Part shown: positions 34,703 through 45,311 of the stretch, piece by piece
How the letters are laid out: each line of letters opens with the position of its first letter
Numbering within the stretch: position 1 is the stretch's first letter
Assembly (NCBI GenBank): GCA_905116865.2
Contig: CAJHNH020006079.1
Span: forward strand, 317,501-381,500
Reading direction: 5' to 3'
Length of the DNA: 64,000 nucleotides
From: Candidula unifasciata
Lineage: Eukaryota; Mollusca; Gastropoda; Stylommatophora; Geomitridae
Notes under the pieces: model-generated
Database searches by the model: none
The model's input: only the letters and a program-made list of their open reading frames with translations
Told to the model about the DNA's origin: nothing
Made by a program: the position numbers and the translations under genes

Positions 34703-35505
34703 CAAGGGGAAGTCAATAAGTATGTCACAGATTGTTGTTTAATAAAAACTAAAGAGGATAACAACTTGAAAACCATTTATTTTTACATGTACACTGTCCC
34801 TTTAGTTTTCAACACAATTTCCACAAACATTGATGCAATTGTCCCATCATTTTATCAGTCCTCCCAAACTTGCTGAATAGAACTGTATGCTCTGTTTTTT
34901 AAACCACATTTTTACTTCTCATTCAACTTCTGCATTATTTGCAAAATATCTCCCGCCAATGTGGGTTTTCAGTTGACCAAAAAGGTGGAAATCACTAGGG
35001 GCTAAGTCGAGGCTGTAAGATGGATGTTCCAAAAGTTCCCACCCTAGATGTTTAATTTTCTTGTGAGTTAACTGAGTTGAATGTGGTCTGGCATTGTCAT
35101 AAAGGAACAGTACTCCTCTAATTAGCAGGCCTGGACCTTTTCTATGAATTGCTTCATGAAGCATAGATAGAACTTTACAGTATGAATCAGCATTCACATT
35201 GTCACCTGCTCTTTTTTTTTTTAAATTGGTTAAAAGCACTCCTTGACAATCCCAGAACACTGTCAGCATGACCTTCCCCTGCTGCTGGCATAAGCTTGAA
35301 TTGTTTAACACAAGGCAAAGAAGGATGTTTCCACTGCATTGAAGTACATTCAGTCGCCATTTTGTTTCTATGTTGTAAATGCGCATGCTACCAAATGAAT
35401 GGAGACATAAAGTTTAATGTTGCTTTCACGTAATGACACCTTTAAAAACCAGCAACTACATTTTCATGCCAACCCATTTGTGACTTGCTTATTGGCTTTC
35501 CCTCG
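34703..35505 (-). mobile_element. mariner-type transposon, internally deleted
   Basis: Terminal inverted repeats of about 26 bp are visible: left CAAGGGGAAGTCAATAAGTA, right (reverse) CGAGGGAAAGCCAATAAGCA. TA dinucleotides flank both ends (34701-34702 and 35506-35507), as in Tc1/mariner insertions. The element is about 803 bp, shorter than the usual 1.3 kb of mariners. Only the C-terminal two thirds of a transposase remains, so it cannot move by itself. Confidence 0.92.
34919..35386 (-). pseudogene. mariner transposase, N-terminal DNA-binding part missing
   Basis: The 155-codon open frame shows catalytic-domain motifs: KVMLTVFWDCQGVLL, then LFLYDNARPHS, then HPSYSLDLAPSDFHLFGQLK, typical of mariner DD34D transposases. 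The aspartates in FWD, YDNARPH and PSD are present. The helix-turn-helix DNA-binding region and first part of the catalytic domain are absent. Confidence 0.9.
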
Positions 35506-35776
35506 TATTTCAGAAGTGAGATTAGTCTGTCCAAGATTAGATAATTCAGAGTTGTGTGGGTCTGAAAGGAGTGAATAGATGCTATTTTGTACATATCTAT
35601 CATAAGTGAGGTAATACTGTTAGAAGTGGTACTACATTTTTCAAGTCGGATACCAAGGATGTGATACTGTGTTGTTCAAATCTGTTAGAAATGAGTATAA
35701 ATGGGTCAGATATGATGTAATTTATAACCATGCAAGCAGCTTTATTTTAAAATACCTACATGTTTTTTTTATTCAG

Positions 35777-35924
35777 CGATCCATCAGAGCCTCATATTCT
35801 GGGTGGTCCTTCTACTCAGTCTGGATCCAGTTTATCTCTGTCTCGGCCACCAAGCATTCATAGGCTCTCACTACGAGGAGCCAGAGGAGGTCGTCTTGCC
35901 CCTATAGCAAAGACACCAAGTCTT
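35777..35924 (+). CDS. FAM149B1: FAM149B-like coding exon 10
   Basis: The acceptor is TTTTTTATTCAG and the donor is AGTCTT|GTAAGT. It completes isoleucine 366 and encodes residues 367-415. A Ser/Pro-rich stretch (SGSSLSLSRPPSIHRLSLRG) precedes GARGGRLAPIAKTPSL. Likely disordered and basic; phase matches exons 9 and 11. Confidence 0.88.
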
Positions 35925-36194
35925 GTAAGTCTGCCATTACAGTTTGTCTGTTTAATCCTTTCCTTCATTGCCTGAGACACAAGATTTTGTTGTTGCAAAT
36001 TCAAATCCTGCATGTTTGAGCTTAGATGTCACAAACAAAATCTTAGAATACTATGGATCAAGAATAAAAATACTGACATTCTAGCAGATTTGGGCACTCG
36101 AGAGAACTGGCTGATAAGTATCATGTCTTGGAGTTTGAAATTTTTTGATCACTGTAAATATCCCTGATTTCAACATCATCATGTAGCAGATTCT

Positions 36195-36610
36195 TTGCAG
36201 ACCGTCACTCTCATCAAAGCCTGCCTGAAAGACACTCGATCTCTGTCCAAACTCTTGCCTTATGACTTTTCCTGTTCAAGGTGTCACTTATATCATGTGC
36301 CCATTCTCATGCTAGTTGGCCCTTGTCCCTCCTTTTCTGATACCATGCCGTCTGCCACTGTTCTTTCCAATCTGCTGTGGCATATGATATGGCCAAAATA
36401 TTTTAATTTCCACTGCAAGGTGCTGTTTACTAGCCAATCTTTCTTGATGTTCAGATCTTTTAGGATGTCAGTATTTCTATTCTTCTTGATCTGTGGTAAT
36501 AATTTTGTTCTTATTCCTGGTGCTGTTGCACCCAGTAAATCCACTTGTTCATTGTCTTCCACTTCTGTGTGCACTTACATTATTTCCTTAAAAGCCCCTT
36601 TGGAACTGCC
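36195..36610 (-). mobile_element. LINE 3'-end fragment (GAT-tailed type)
   Basis: The minus-strand frame contains LQWKLKYFGHIICHSRLERT and a following GQGPTS-like piece, comparable to the YFGH..R...LE..(x)G..GKRGRGR region after the RT domain. It ends about 40 bp before exon 11. Confidence 0.75.
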
Positions 36611-36652
36611 TGATCATTGAAGCTTTTCTGTTTTTTAATTATGTATTTTCAG

Positions 36653-36796
36653 GATGAAGATAAAACCAGTAACCATACTACAGAAGCTTTAAGGGTCAAG
36701 GGGCGGAACCCAATAAGCAATGAGTTGCTACATTCTCCATCCTCAAACTTCCAAAGAAATGTTTCCTTGCCACCTTTAGATATAGTGAGGACACAG
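36653..36796 (+). CDS. FAM149B1: FAM149B-like coding exon 11
   Basis: The acceptor is ATGTATTTTCAG and the donor is ACACAG|GTAATT. It encodes exactly 48 codons (residues 416-463), with SNELLHSPSSNFQRNVSLPP near the end. The NVSLPPLD piece is comparable to NNLLPPIG of vertebrate FAM149B1. Confidence 0.88.
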
Positions 36797-37288
36797 GTAA
36801 TTGAATTGTTTTTCTCTTCTAGTTCTTCTCAGTTTGTTGGAAGAGTTCAGTCAGATGGACATAATGATTGCATTCCCATAGCTGGTGGAGTGAGCCTGAG
36901 AACATTTGAGAGCTGGTTGCTGATGTCTTGTGCACTTGTGAACCGAACGACACAGTTCATGAAATGAATTTACAACTGTCAGATCATGAGGAAGACTGCT
37001 TACCCATTTAGCTAGATAACAAAATCAGTGCAGGTTGAAATTTGTAAAGGCGGGCTGTTCACACAAAAATCATATTGGTAACTTTAAAACTACCACTGTA
37101 ACACTTTTATCAAAACAAAACACTATATGTTTGTAGCATTTCCATAGATGTATCTGTTGTGTTACTTTGTAGTATGTTAAATTTATTCTGTGGTGAGCAA
37201 ACACCCGATGATAAACTGAAATATTTCCCTGTACTGTGCAAGTTGTAGTTTGAATTTTCGGTGTTTATATTTATTGTTATTATTGCTG

Positions 37289-37510
37289 GAGTGGCTGGCC
37301 AAGTGGTTACAACATCGGGCTCTCATGTGGGAGACCCAGGTTCAACCCCCAGGTAAAGTGATGGATTTTTTTTTGTCAGTCGCAAAATTAAACACCCCTG
37401 ACCTGCACAGTCCATGGCGACAGCACTAGCCATGCTGCCCTAAATCCTCAGCCTCCGGATCCCCTTGTTTACACTGCTCTAAAAAGCTTTTAAAACAGAT
37501 AGTAGGGAAT
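37289..37510 (+). mobile_element. tRNA-derived SINE, family C (good copy)
   Basis: Head TGGCTGGCCAAGTGGTTACA and B box GGTTCAACCCC, then 'ctgacctgcacagtccatgg', CGACAGCACTAGCCATG and 'aaatcctcagcctccggat'. It lies in intron 11. Confidence 0.85.
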
Positions 37511-37519
37511 TTTTTTTCA

Positions 37520-38390
37520 CAAGTGTTATAATATGTTGTTGATATTTATTTGTCATCATCATCATCCTGTTCTGTTGTCACACATCACCAGGGCTCGCAG
37601 TCTGGACTCCCTTTCCATCTGTCCTTTGCATTCCTTTCGATACCATGGGTGGATTCCAGTCCAGCACTATTGGCCTCTCTCAACAATGTTGGTTTGAGAG
37701 TTTCTGTTGGATGCACTTGTTCCTAAATCCCTTTTTTTTTCTATGTCATTGCCTGTTTGTTGAATCTCTGCTTTTTGTAGTGTCACCTTCTTTGTCATAT
37801 ATTTATTGTTACCATAAGTTGTCCAGACATTTTTCTTCTTTCTTCACCTCTATTTAAAATCGTCTTTCACCTTTTCCCGCAGGCATTTATTTGTTAATAC
37901 ATTTAGTTTTCCTTCCGCATCTTTAGTGATTCTTTAACTTTCACTGGCTTCAGTTACAATACAAATAACATATTTTTTTATTTACATTATTCATTTTTTT
38001 CTTTAAAAAAAGTTCATGACGTTCAGTTTTTCTGTAGTTCCACCTGCATGAAATTAGGTGCGGTCAAGAAGTTATGTTTGTTATTGAGTTAATTAGTCTT
38101 TATACTCATTGGGTTTCTTAACTTTTGATGCATTTTTTAATATGTTCCATGCAGCAGTTGTTATATGGTCCTGTTTCTGTGCAGTTGTTTGTTAGTTTCT
38201 TATCAACATTTCTATGTTCCCTATTTGGAAAGTTCTTATTCGTGTAAGGTGTATATTTATTAATTCTTAAGTTGTGTACCTGATCCAACAAATAATATAG
38301 TTCCACCTTGCATTTTGTATTCACATAAGTTAGATTCTTAAATCCATTAAAAGTAATTTGTTTGCTTATTAAACAAGCCTCTCTTTAATA
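37520..38390. other. Intron 11, no gene seen
   Basis: AT-rich DNA with poly-T runs. No repeat family was recognised. Confidence 0.45.
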
Positions 38391-38394
38391 CTGT

Positions 38395-38818
38395 TCATCA
38401 CCTTTTGTGGGGGTGTTGGGGGGCATTGTCTCAAGGCATGGTGTCCACTGTGACTGCTAGAGGTTCCGGTTTCAATCCCTGGTAAGGGCTGGGATATTTT
38501 TCACATGGACCTGGACTTCTAGTAATTCCCCCTGTTCTCTGGGTAGTGAGATCAGACGCCCGTGTGCATTGTTGTGCACGTTAAAAAAAAGTACTTGGCA
38601 GTTGAAAATTGAAAACAATAGCCTAACGGCACTGACCGAGCAGAATTTGGAGTTTTAAATTTTCCCAAAGTATTTCAGGATCCTCGCCAGTGCTACAGAG
38701 CCTTTGTGCTGTGCTGAGCTTCTTCAGACTCTAGCTTGAGTCAGAAGAAGAAAGGAGCACTTATGGGTTACATCTGTGTGCCGTGATGTTGATCCGTTGT
38801 TCAAACCTCAAACCTCTT
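38395..38818 (+). mobile_element. SINE family A
   Basis: 'tctcaaggcatggtgtcc', GGTTTCAATCCCTGG, CCTAACGGCACTGACCG, 'agtatttcaggatcctcgcc', GGAGCACTTATGGGTTACAT and the end TTCAAACCTCAAACCTC. It ends about 160 bp before exon 12. Confidence 0.87.
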
Positions 38819-38976
38819 GTGATTAATTTAATTTTCTTTTGAATATTTGTGTTGCAAGATTGTCTAGTACCTGTTCTCTCTACCAAATCTATCCTTGGTT
38901 TGGTGACCAGTGTTAATTTACTTTATCAGCTAATTATCTGGGTTTTAATTTAATTTTGGATGTTCACATTTTTCAG

Positions 38977-39108
38977 TATAGAAAACTACATCAGGGACAC
39001 AGGGCTGCTAGTGCCATTGACAACAAAGATGTGCGCTTGTTGTCCTACAGAGAGAAGACATATTTTGTGGCTGACTTGGCCAGGCCAAACACTACAAATG
39101 CCATGCGG
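38977..39108 (+). CDS. FAM149B1: FAM149B-like coding exon 12
   Basis: The acceptor is CACATTTTTCAG and the donor is ATGCGG|GTAAGA. It encodes 44 codons (residues 464-507), ending FVADLARPNTTNAMR. The RPNTT motif matches the FPRPNTTQSF island in vertebrate FAM149B1 and is the best argument for B rather than A. Confidence 0.93.
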
Positions 39109-39559
39109 GTAAGATTTTTTCCTCTGGCTGTTCATGTTTCACTCTGCGGTGTTAATTTATATCTGTGACTCCTGTGACTTTTTTTAAAGCCAAGTTTATG
39201 TCAAATTGTTCCCTAAGCCTCATTGATAGAAGTCATGGGGTTAGGGCATGAGTCAACTAATACATATTGTTTATTAGGCCCAGCAAATGTGTTCCATTTA
39301 ATGCTTCACTGGTTTCATGTTTATTGATTACCTTTTCTTTAAATCTGTATGTTTCGCACAAATGATTTTTTTACATGAAATAATTTTTTTTAATGACAAA
39401 TGTATTAGTGGTAAATGTAATGAGTTTTTTTTTTTTTAAAGGATGCTTTCTGGGAATTCCCACAGGTTTATGACCTTTTTATTTTAGCATTTGCAAAGTT
39501 GCATTTGAAAGTGTTAAGACCAACCTGTTTTTAAATCTAAAGGCCTATAAAGATAGGTG

Positions 39560-39860
39560 GTAGTGCATTGTTAGCATGCAGGCTTGCCTGATGGCGGTCA
39601 TGTGTTTGAGTCACCTTTGAGGTGGGGATATTTCTTAAGCTCCTGCACCCAAGTTTATGTGAGTACCAAGACATTTCTAGGGAATTTGAAGTAATTAGTA
39701 TGCTATTAATAACATCATCCTTGAGTGCCGATCATTCTAAAAAAAATATGGTTCATCAGGCTCCTTACTCTTCTGACATAGTTCTTTGTAATTCTTTTTA
39801 TTTAACTTCACCCAAAGCTGTAAAGGCCACTAAACGGGGCCTATTTTATCTCTTTAAGTA
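39560..39860 (+). mobile_element. SINE family B, strongly diverged
   Basis: 'gttagcatgcaggcttgcct', GTGTTTGAGTCACC, GTGAGTACCAAGAC and 'atcatccttgagtgccgat' follow the family B order. Confidence 0.5.
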
Positions 39861-40089
39861 CCATTCAACGCACCACATGTGACCGAATATCACTTGTATG
39901 CATCGGTCAGTATGTTATTATGTTTGTACATCTATCAATTAGTCAGAGTAAACTAAACAAAACTCCAAACATATGTGTACCCCCTTCATTGTGCTGTGTA
40001 AAGTGGTCACATTGGATGCACTATACCCATGATTTTGAGTTATTTTTCATTGCTTCAAATGGACATAGCTATGATTTTGTGGAACTGAG

Positions 40090-40800
40090 TTATGTGTAAG
40101 ATTATCTTCACAGCACATCTATAGGCGCTCAGATTCCCCTCTTAACATATTCATCAGCATCGTGCGGTTAATAGTACCAGTCCTATGTTGGTTAACAAGA
40201 CTTCCTGTGCGTCCAGTGTGCTTCTCATGCTTGGCTGTGCCGATCTTTACTCCCAGTTCGCGTATTCTTAGCAGTGATGTGGACACGTTGCTTCCAAAAT
40301 CCTCAGAACGTCCTATCTCTCTAAGGTAATGACTATGTCTGCGTGATCCATGGGCCAGCCATCTTTAATTAATGCAGCACCTGCCAGTCTGTTAGCTCTC
40401 TCATTACTAACAACGCCTGCATGCCCTGGGACAAATATCAAGGTAACTGCGCATACAGGAGAGTTTCGCAACGACTTAAACCACTGTCTGCGTAAGCAGC
40501 CTGCCTCGGCCTGCCGGATCATGCTGAAAGAATCACTCAGCACACACACAGGGGAATATTCCTGTGATCCCAGCCACATGAAAGCCTGTGTCACCACCAT
40601 CACCTCCATCGTCATGCTGCTGGTGGTCATGGAGAAGGCACCACTGGCTTCCTGAACTGTTCTGCCTGAAGAGCGAGCTGTAAATGCCCATGCACTTGTG
40701 GAACTGAAAGAGTTAAGCCATGAGAAGACAATATTGGAATAAATCAGCCAAGATGTACTCCATTCCCCTCCCTCCCCCTCCTCCCCCCCTTTCCCAAAGG
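40090..40800 (-). mobile_element. 3' end of a second I-type LINE, with RNase H domain remnant
   Basis: Minus-strand frame 40313-40804 contains an RNase H tail: FVPGHAGVVSNERANRLAGA, similar to FTGYAGVLGNEQADKLAG in the main LINE, preceded by a region like the middle of RNase H (MTMEVMVVTQAF; VLSDSFSM). In the NERANRLA segment the family aspartate is replaced. After a frame change the C-terminal part continues to about 40090. It is clearly diverged from the 44568 family. Confidence 0.8.
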
Positions 40801-40939
40801 CCATCCTGAAATGCCTCCAACAGGGTTGGGACCCCTAGGAGAAGTGTGTACAGACACAAGGAGACAGCTTTCAAAGGTGCTAGGTTTTGGTTAGGTCTGT
40901 CTACCTCATGCTTACCTGCTTCAGCTTTTCTGTCAAGGT

Positions 40940-41424
40940 TGTTTTTATAAGAGTATATGTATTTAATAAGAAACCAGTATTGAAATGTTATATCCAGCTT
41001 GTTCTGTCGTATGCTAGTGAATCTTGGAATGTGAGCAAATAAATTAGGAAGAGTATGGAGGCAACTGAGATGTGGTTCTTGAGAAAAATGTTGCAAGTAC
41101 CTTGGCCTGCCAGCCATAATCACTAACAATGATTGCCCGGAAATGGCTACTGAAAGTAGAACATTATATACAACAATGAGAAGGAGACAAACAAAGTTTT
41201 TTTGGTCATGTGATGACAAAAGGAGCACTGGAAAATATCATAATGACTGGAAAGATCACAGGTAGAAGAGGCTGAGGCAGACCAAGAGAAATGATGGTAG
41301 ATGGCTTAAGACAGTGGCATGGGAGAATATCTTCAGTAGAATTGATCCAGAACACCAAAGAACGAGATCTGTGGCGACTCAGGAACGCCTACGCTAGCTG
41401 GCAAGGCACTTGATGATGATGATG
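40940..41424 (+). mobile_element. LINE 3' end with GAT-repeat tail
   Basis: Broken frames give YASESW, TEMWFLRKMLQVPW, and a late segment corresponding to LRNAYASWQGT before the tail. The tail is (GAT)n at about 41412-41424. The same end occurs at 60480-60525. Confidence 0.82.
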
Positions 41425-41479
41425 TGTATTTTAGTGTGGCCAAATATTGCACCTATCTCATGTTTATTTCTTTGAACAA

Positions 41480-42775
41480 CTCTCTTTTCATTCACAGTTA
41501 CTACAGAACATCAATATTTGACTGTTACAACTCTCTTTTCATTCCCAGTCACTACAGAACATCAAGATTTGATTGTTACAACTCTCTTTTCATTCCCAGT
41601 CACCCCAGAACATCAATATTTGATTGTTACACCTTTCTTTTCATTCCCAGTCACTGCAGAACATCAATATTTGATTGTTACACCTCTCTTTTCATTCCCA
41701 ATCACTCCAGAACATCAATATTTGATTATTACACCTCTCTTTTCATTCCCAGTCACTCCAGAACATCAATATTTGATTATTACACCTCTCTTTTCATTCC
41801 CAGTCACTCTAGAACATCAATATTTGATTGTTACACCTCTCTTTTCAATCCCAGTCACTCTAAAGCAATAATATTTGATTGTTACAACTCTCTTTTCATT
41901 TCCAATCACTCCAGAACATCAATATTTGATTGTTACACCTCTCTTTCCATTCCTAGTTACTCATCAGTATTGATTGATACAACTCTCTTCATTCGTAGTT
42001 ACTCCAGAACATCAGTATTTGATTTTTACAACTCTCTTTTTTATTCCCAGTCACTACAGAACATCAGTATTGGATTTGATTGTTACACCTCTTTTCATTC
42101 CCAGTCGCTCATCAGTATTGATTGTTACACCTCTCCTTTAATTCCCAGTCACTCATCAGTATTTGATTGTTACACCTCTCTCTTCATTCCTAGTCACTCC
42201 AGAATATCAATATTTGATTGTTACACCTCTCTTTTCATTCCCAGTCACTCTAGAAGATCAGTATTGATTGTTACACCTCTCTTTTCATTCCCAGTCACTA
42301 CAGAACATCAGTATTTGATTGTTACACCTCTCTTTCCATTCCCAGTCACTCGAGAACATCAATATTTGATTGTTACAACTCTCTTTTCATTTCCAATCAA
42401 TTCAGAACATCAATATTTGATTGTTACACCTCTCTTTCCATTCCTAGTTACTCATCAGTATTTGATTGTTACACCTCTTTTTTCATTCCCCGTCACTATT
42501 GAACATCAGTATTTGATTATTACACCTCTTTCTTCATTCCTAGTCACTCCAGAACATCAATATTTGATTGTTACACCTCTCTTTGCATTCCCAGTCACTC
42601 CAGAAGATCAGTATTGATTGTTACAACTCTCTTTTCATTCCCAGTCACTCCAGGAGATCAGTATTGATTGTTATAACTCTATCTTCATTCCCAGTCACTC
42701 CAGAACATCAATATTTGATTGTTACAACTCTCTTTTTATTCCCAGTCACTCATCAGTTTTTGATTGTAATTTTAT
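41480..42775. repeat. 51-bp minisatellite rich in 3' splice-site-like motifs
   Basis: About 25 copies of a 51-bp unit made of 'tttgattgttacacctctct', 'tttcattcccagtcactcc' and 'agaacatcaata'. Some units lack a segment. Each contains a pyrimidine tract followed by CAG (CTCTCTTTTCATTCCCAG), as in a consensus acceptor. The array ends about 40 bp before the exon 13 acceptor. The 397-codon ORF is a by-product of the 17-codon unit. Confidence 0.97.
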
Positions 42776-42815
42776 AAATAAATGTACTGTTTTAATGAAT
42801 ATCAACTTTCCACAG

Positions 42816-42903
42816 GATTCTGATACTCAGTATAATGGAAACCAAAGCAGGAGGTCCTCGACAGCCCTGGGAAACACTTACTCTTCCAGAAACCATGTAC
42901 TCG
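42816..42903 (+). CDS. FAM149B1: FAM149B-like coding exon 13
   Basis: The acceptor is AACTTTCCACAG and the donor is CTCG|GTAAAC. It encodes residues 508-536 (DSDTQYNGNQSRRSSTALGN...) plus one base of residue 537. Polar, probably disordered. Phase matches exons 12 and 14. The acceptor competes with many look-alikes in the array just upstream. Confidence 0.85.
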
Positions 42904-42991
42904 GTAAACACTTATCAGTCATGTGATAACACATCTTTCATTGACAGTTTTACATGCATGTTTCACGTTTACTGATTTTCAGTGGCAAGCA

Positions 42992-43302
42992 ATTGAGTTG
43001 AGTTGAGCTGATTCAAGAATTGACATCACAGCACTTCGGGCATTCCTATGTGTGCTCCGTCCTCATCTTCAGCAACCAGCGCACACTTCCAATACTGATG
43101 GTACCGGTCACAATCTGGTTAAATGTCCGTCTTGCCTTTCCTCTTTCTGCCAGCCAGACCCTCTGGTTACACCCAGGTGCCTCATTCTCTCCAGGCCATA
43201 ATAATCTGGTTTCTCTACTGATTCCGTTGCTTGTTTCCCAAAGGGTCTTGACCACATCTGCCTTGTCGTGTATCAATTCACCACCCAGTGGTGCAGATTC
43301 AA
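42992..43302 (-). mobile_element. 5'-truncated I-type LINE with target duplication
   Basis: Minus-strand copy of the LINE 3' end, with a TTGAGT-repeat tail at the low-coordinate side. TGGCAAGCA occurs on both sides (42983-42991 and 43303-43311), a likely target-site duplication. The coding frame is nearly open but lacks the final WECPECC segment through a frame change. Confidence 0.88.
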
Positions 43303-43319
43303 TGGCAAGCAGATGAGAC

Positions 43320-43503
43320 TTCAATTCCTGCTGTCTAAAATTTTTATACATGGTCAGGTGTGGGAGTAACATCAAATTGGGGGTTAAACCCCATGTGGAT
43401 TTCAGGGCCCTGATGTGTGAGTCTCTGTGTGTGTGTGGGGGGGGGGGGGGGGATGGTGGATCTGCTGAGCTCCCAACAAGCATGTCATAAAAGGCAATTG
43501 ATT
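43320..43503 (+). mobile_element. SINE family E, 5' part
   Basis: It contains a poly-G run (43437-43452) and CCCAACAAGCATGTCATAA, as in other family E copies. Its 3' part is cut off by the insertion at 43504-43800. Confidence 0.65.
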
Positions 43504-43800
43504 TTTGTTCATCCATCACGAGTGATAAAGACCACTTTCATCCAAAGTAGTAATGATCCATGATTATGAGTACGAAGGTGACTGATTAGTCCAGTTTGAG
43601 CCTGGAAGTTCTTGAGCAGTGCGGACAACAGATGGAAGCCGCAGTAAGTGTGGGATTAGCGATACAATTTTCTTCTAGTCTGCCTCCGTTTCTCTGCCTG
43701 TGCAAACTCCGCTGCCTGGCAGGCCAATGCACCATGCGTGAGGGACGTACGCCATCCAAAATGGTCTTGAACAGCAGCCTCCCACGTTGCTGTGTGGATG
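43504..43800 (-). mobile_element. LINE 3' fragment with zinc-finger tail, 18-bp target duplication
   Basis: It is flanked by an exact 18-bp direct repeat CATAAAAGGCAATTGATT (43486-43503 and 43801-43818). The minus strand reads WEAAVQDHFGWRTSLTHGAL, then AEKRRQTRRKLY and, after frame changes, CPHCSR and GLISHLRTH. This is the C-terminal basic and C2H2-finger region of a LINE polyprotein. It sits inside a SINE-E copy. Confidence 0.8.
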
Positions 43801-44044
43801 CATAAAAGGCAATTGATTGAGAGTTTGCTGACATCAGATGTTTTGGGCAAAAGGTGCAAATATCACAGCCTAGCAGTAAATCCCAGCACAATGTGCCAAC
43901 TGCCCTTATAAGAGTGAAAACATGAGAAGCAGAACTGTGGTAATACTGCTGGCATAGAAGGAATTAATGATTAAGATCATCGGTGTACTGTAATAAAATA
44001 GTGCACATTGTAATTACCTCTATCTTATATTTTCATCTGTTCAG

Positions 44045-44170
44045 TTAATCGATCCCTTGATATCCGAGGGAACAGTCTGCAGTTAGGAGGCGACTCAGTC
44101 CACATTCATCCAGATATCCAGGAGGACCTGCAGGAGGGTACAGGGGAGGACATATATCACACACATTGGA
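44045..44170 (+). CDS. FAM149B1: FAM149B-like coding exon 14
   Basis: The acceptor is ATCTGTTCAG and the donor is TTGGA|GTAAGT. It completes valine 537 and encodes residues 538-578, with acidic HPDIQEDLQEGTGEDIYHTH. One base carries into residue 579. The phase agrees with the terminal exon 7.6 kb downstream. Confidence 0.86.
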
Positions 44171-44320
44171 GTAAGTCACCTTGAAGACAGTCAGATAGAA
44201 GTTTCACATGCTGTAAGCCAAGTTCCTGATTTGCAGACGTTACTTCTTGCAAGAAGAATTTTTAACTGTTGTATTTATTTATGATTGCTTTGGTTGATGA
44301 GTTTTGGATTGTTAGCTTTA

Positions 44321-44434
44321 TTTCTGTTAAGGAAGTAAATGTTACAATGTTCTCTTTGTTTCTGTTAAGGAAGTAAATGTTACAATGTTCTCTTTGTTTC
44401 TGTTAAGGAAGTAAATGTTACAATGTTCTCTTTG
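44321..44434. repeat. 38-bp tandem triplication
   Basis: Three essentially identical copies of a 38-bp unit (TTTCTGTTAAGGAAGTAAAT + GTTACAATGTTCTCTTTG). The near-perfect identity indicates recent origin. Confidence 0.97.
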
Positions 44435-44599
44435 TTTATCTTTGGAGATGAGTTTTTAAAATGTCATCTGCTATCTTCGAAAAAATAAAATCTACCTCAT
44501 AATCTTTATTTATTTTGGGGGGAAAATTCAGAATATTTAGCTTTCGTTCATTTTTGAAGAATGTTGTCGCCGAAGCTACAGGGCACATGCTCTGCGCTT

Positions 44600-45311
44600 G
44601 ACACATTATTCAACGGTTAGTGAAGAGGGAGTGAGGAGGAGACGACGAGGAAATGGGGAGAGAAGAAGGCATAGAAATAGGAGGGCATGTGCTAGGAGAA
44701 CAAGACGAAAAGCGGAGAGATTGAGCTTTAATCATGTAAGAGTAGGATGCTGGAACTGTCGGAGTGCTAGGCAGAAAAGTCCTGTACTGGAGAGGTTGAT
44801 ATCATTGCCCGGGGTACGTCAGTTATATAAACCCTGTTGGACAGGAGAGACATGGACAAGGTCTGGTGGTAAAGGAGGGAGTTCAGCATGTGGTGCATGA
44901 CTTGAGCCAGTGGAACCACAGTGAACGAGAGGTTCAATGGATACAGGTGGAAATTGGTGGCTTAAGTTGGAACCTCATTAATATATATGCCCCGGTAGGC
45001 TGTTTTGTCAGAAGTGAACAGTGGAGCTGGCTCAAGGAATTGGAGGAGTTACCAGGTGATAGGTTACTCATATGTGGGGATTTCAACGCATGGGACAGCA
45101 GTGGAGAAAACCGACAGGAAATTGCTCTTGCAGAACATCAATAGACCATGGTTGACTCCGATATGGTCTGCATCAATGATGGGAGGCCGACTAGAATGGC
45201 AATGAGGTCTGGAAATGCAGACACGGCCATTGACTTGACATTTGTCTCTCAGTCGTTGGTTTTAGATGTTAAATGGACTGTCCTGAATGACCATGAGAGT
45301 GATCACCTACC
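44600..45311 (+). pseudogene. LINE: basic N-terminal segment and APE-type endonuclease, broken
   Basis: An arginine-rich stretch (44620-44720) precedes VRVGCWNCRSA, the start of an APE-type endonuclease (family N at the third beta strand present). The following part, expected to carry the catalytic glutamate motif, is missing or scrambled at 44800-44860, where the frame also changes. The domain resumes with LINIYAPVG, LLICGDFNAWD and, after an in-frame TAG at 45142-45144, SDHLPY with the catalytic histidine. The GDFN and SDH motifs are intact but the enzyme as a whole is not. Confidence 0.88.

Larger units (their letters stand above)
34380..35700. repeat. Degenerate minisatellite interrupted by mariner
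   Basis: Related blocks 'gaagtgatactgtc', 'aagtgagataaatctgtc', 'attcagagttgtgt' and 'tctgacaggaatgaaaggat' occur on both sides of the transposon at 34703-35505. It also holds a short (GT)n at about 34385. This was a tandem array before mariner inserted. Confidence 0.75.

Noticed and set aside
36195..36620. 141-codon plus-strand ORF
   Set aside because: It is the antisense of a LINE 3' fragment whose minus-strand reading gives the recognisable YFGH motif.
27305..37510. tRNA genes suggested by A and B boxes
   Set aside because: The promoter-like heads belong to dispersed SINE copies; no complete cloverleaf with a sound acceptor stem was found.
41424..42617. 397-codon ORF with a 17-residue repeat
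   Set aside because: By-product of the 51-bp array in intron 12.
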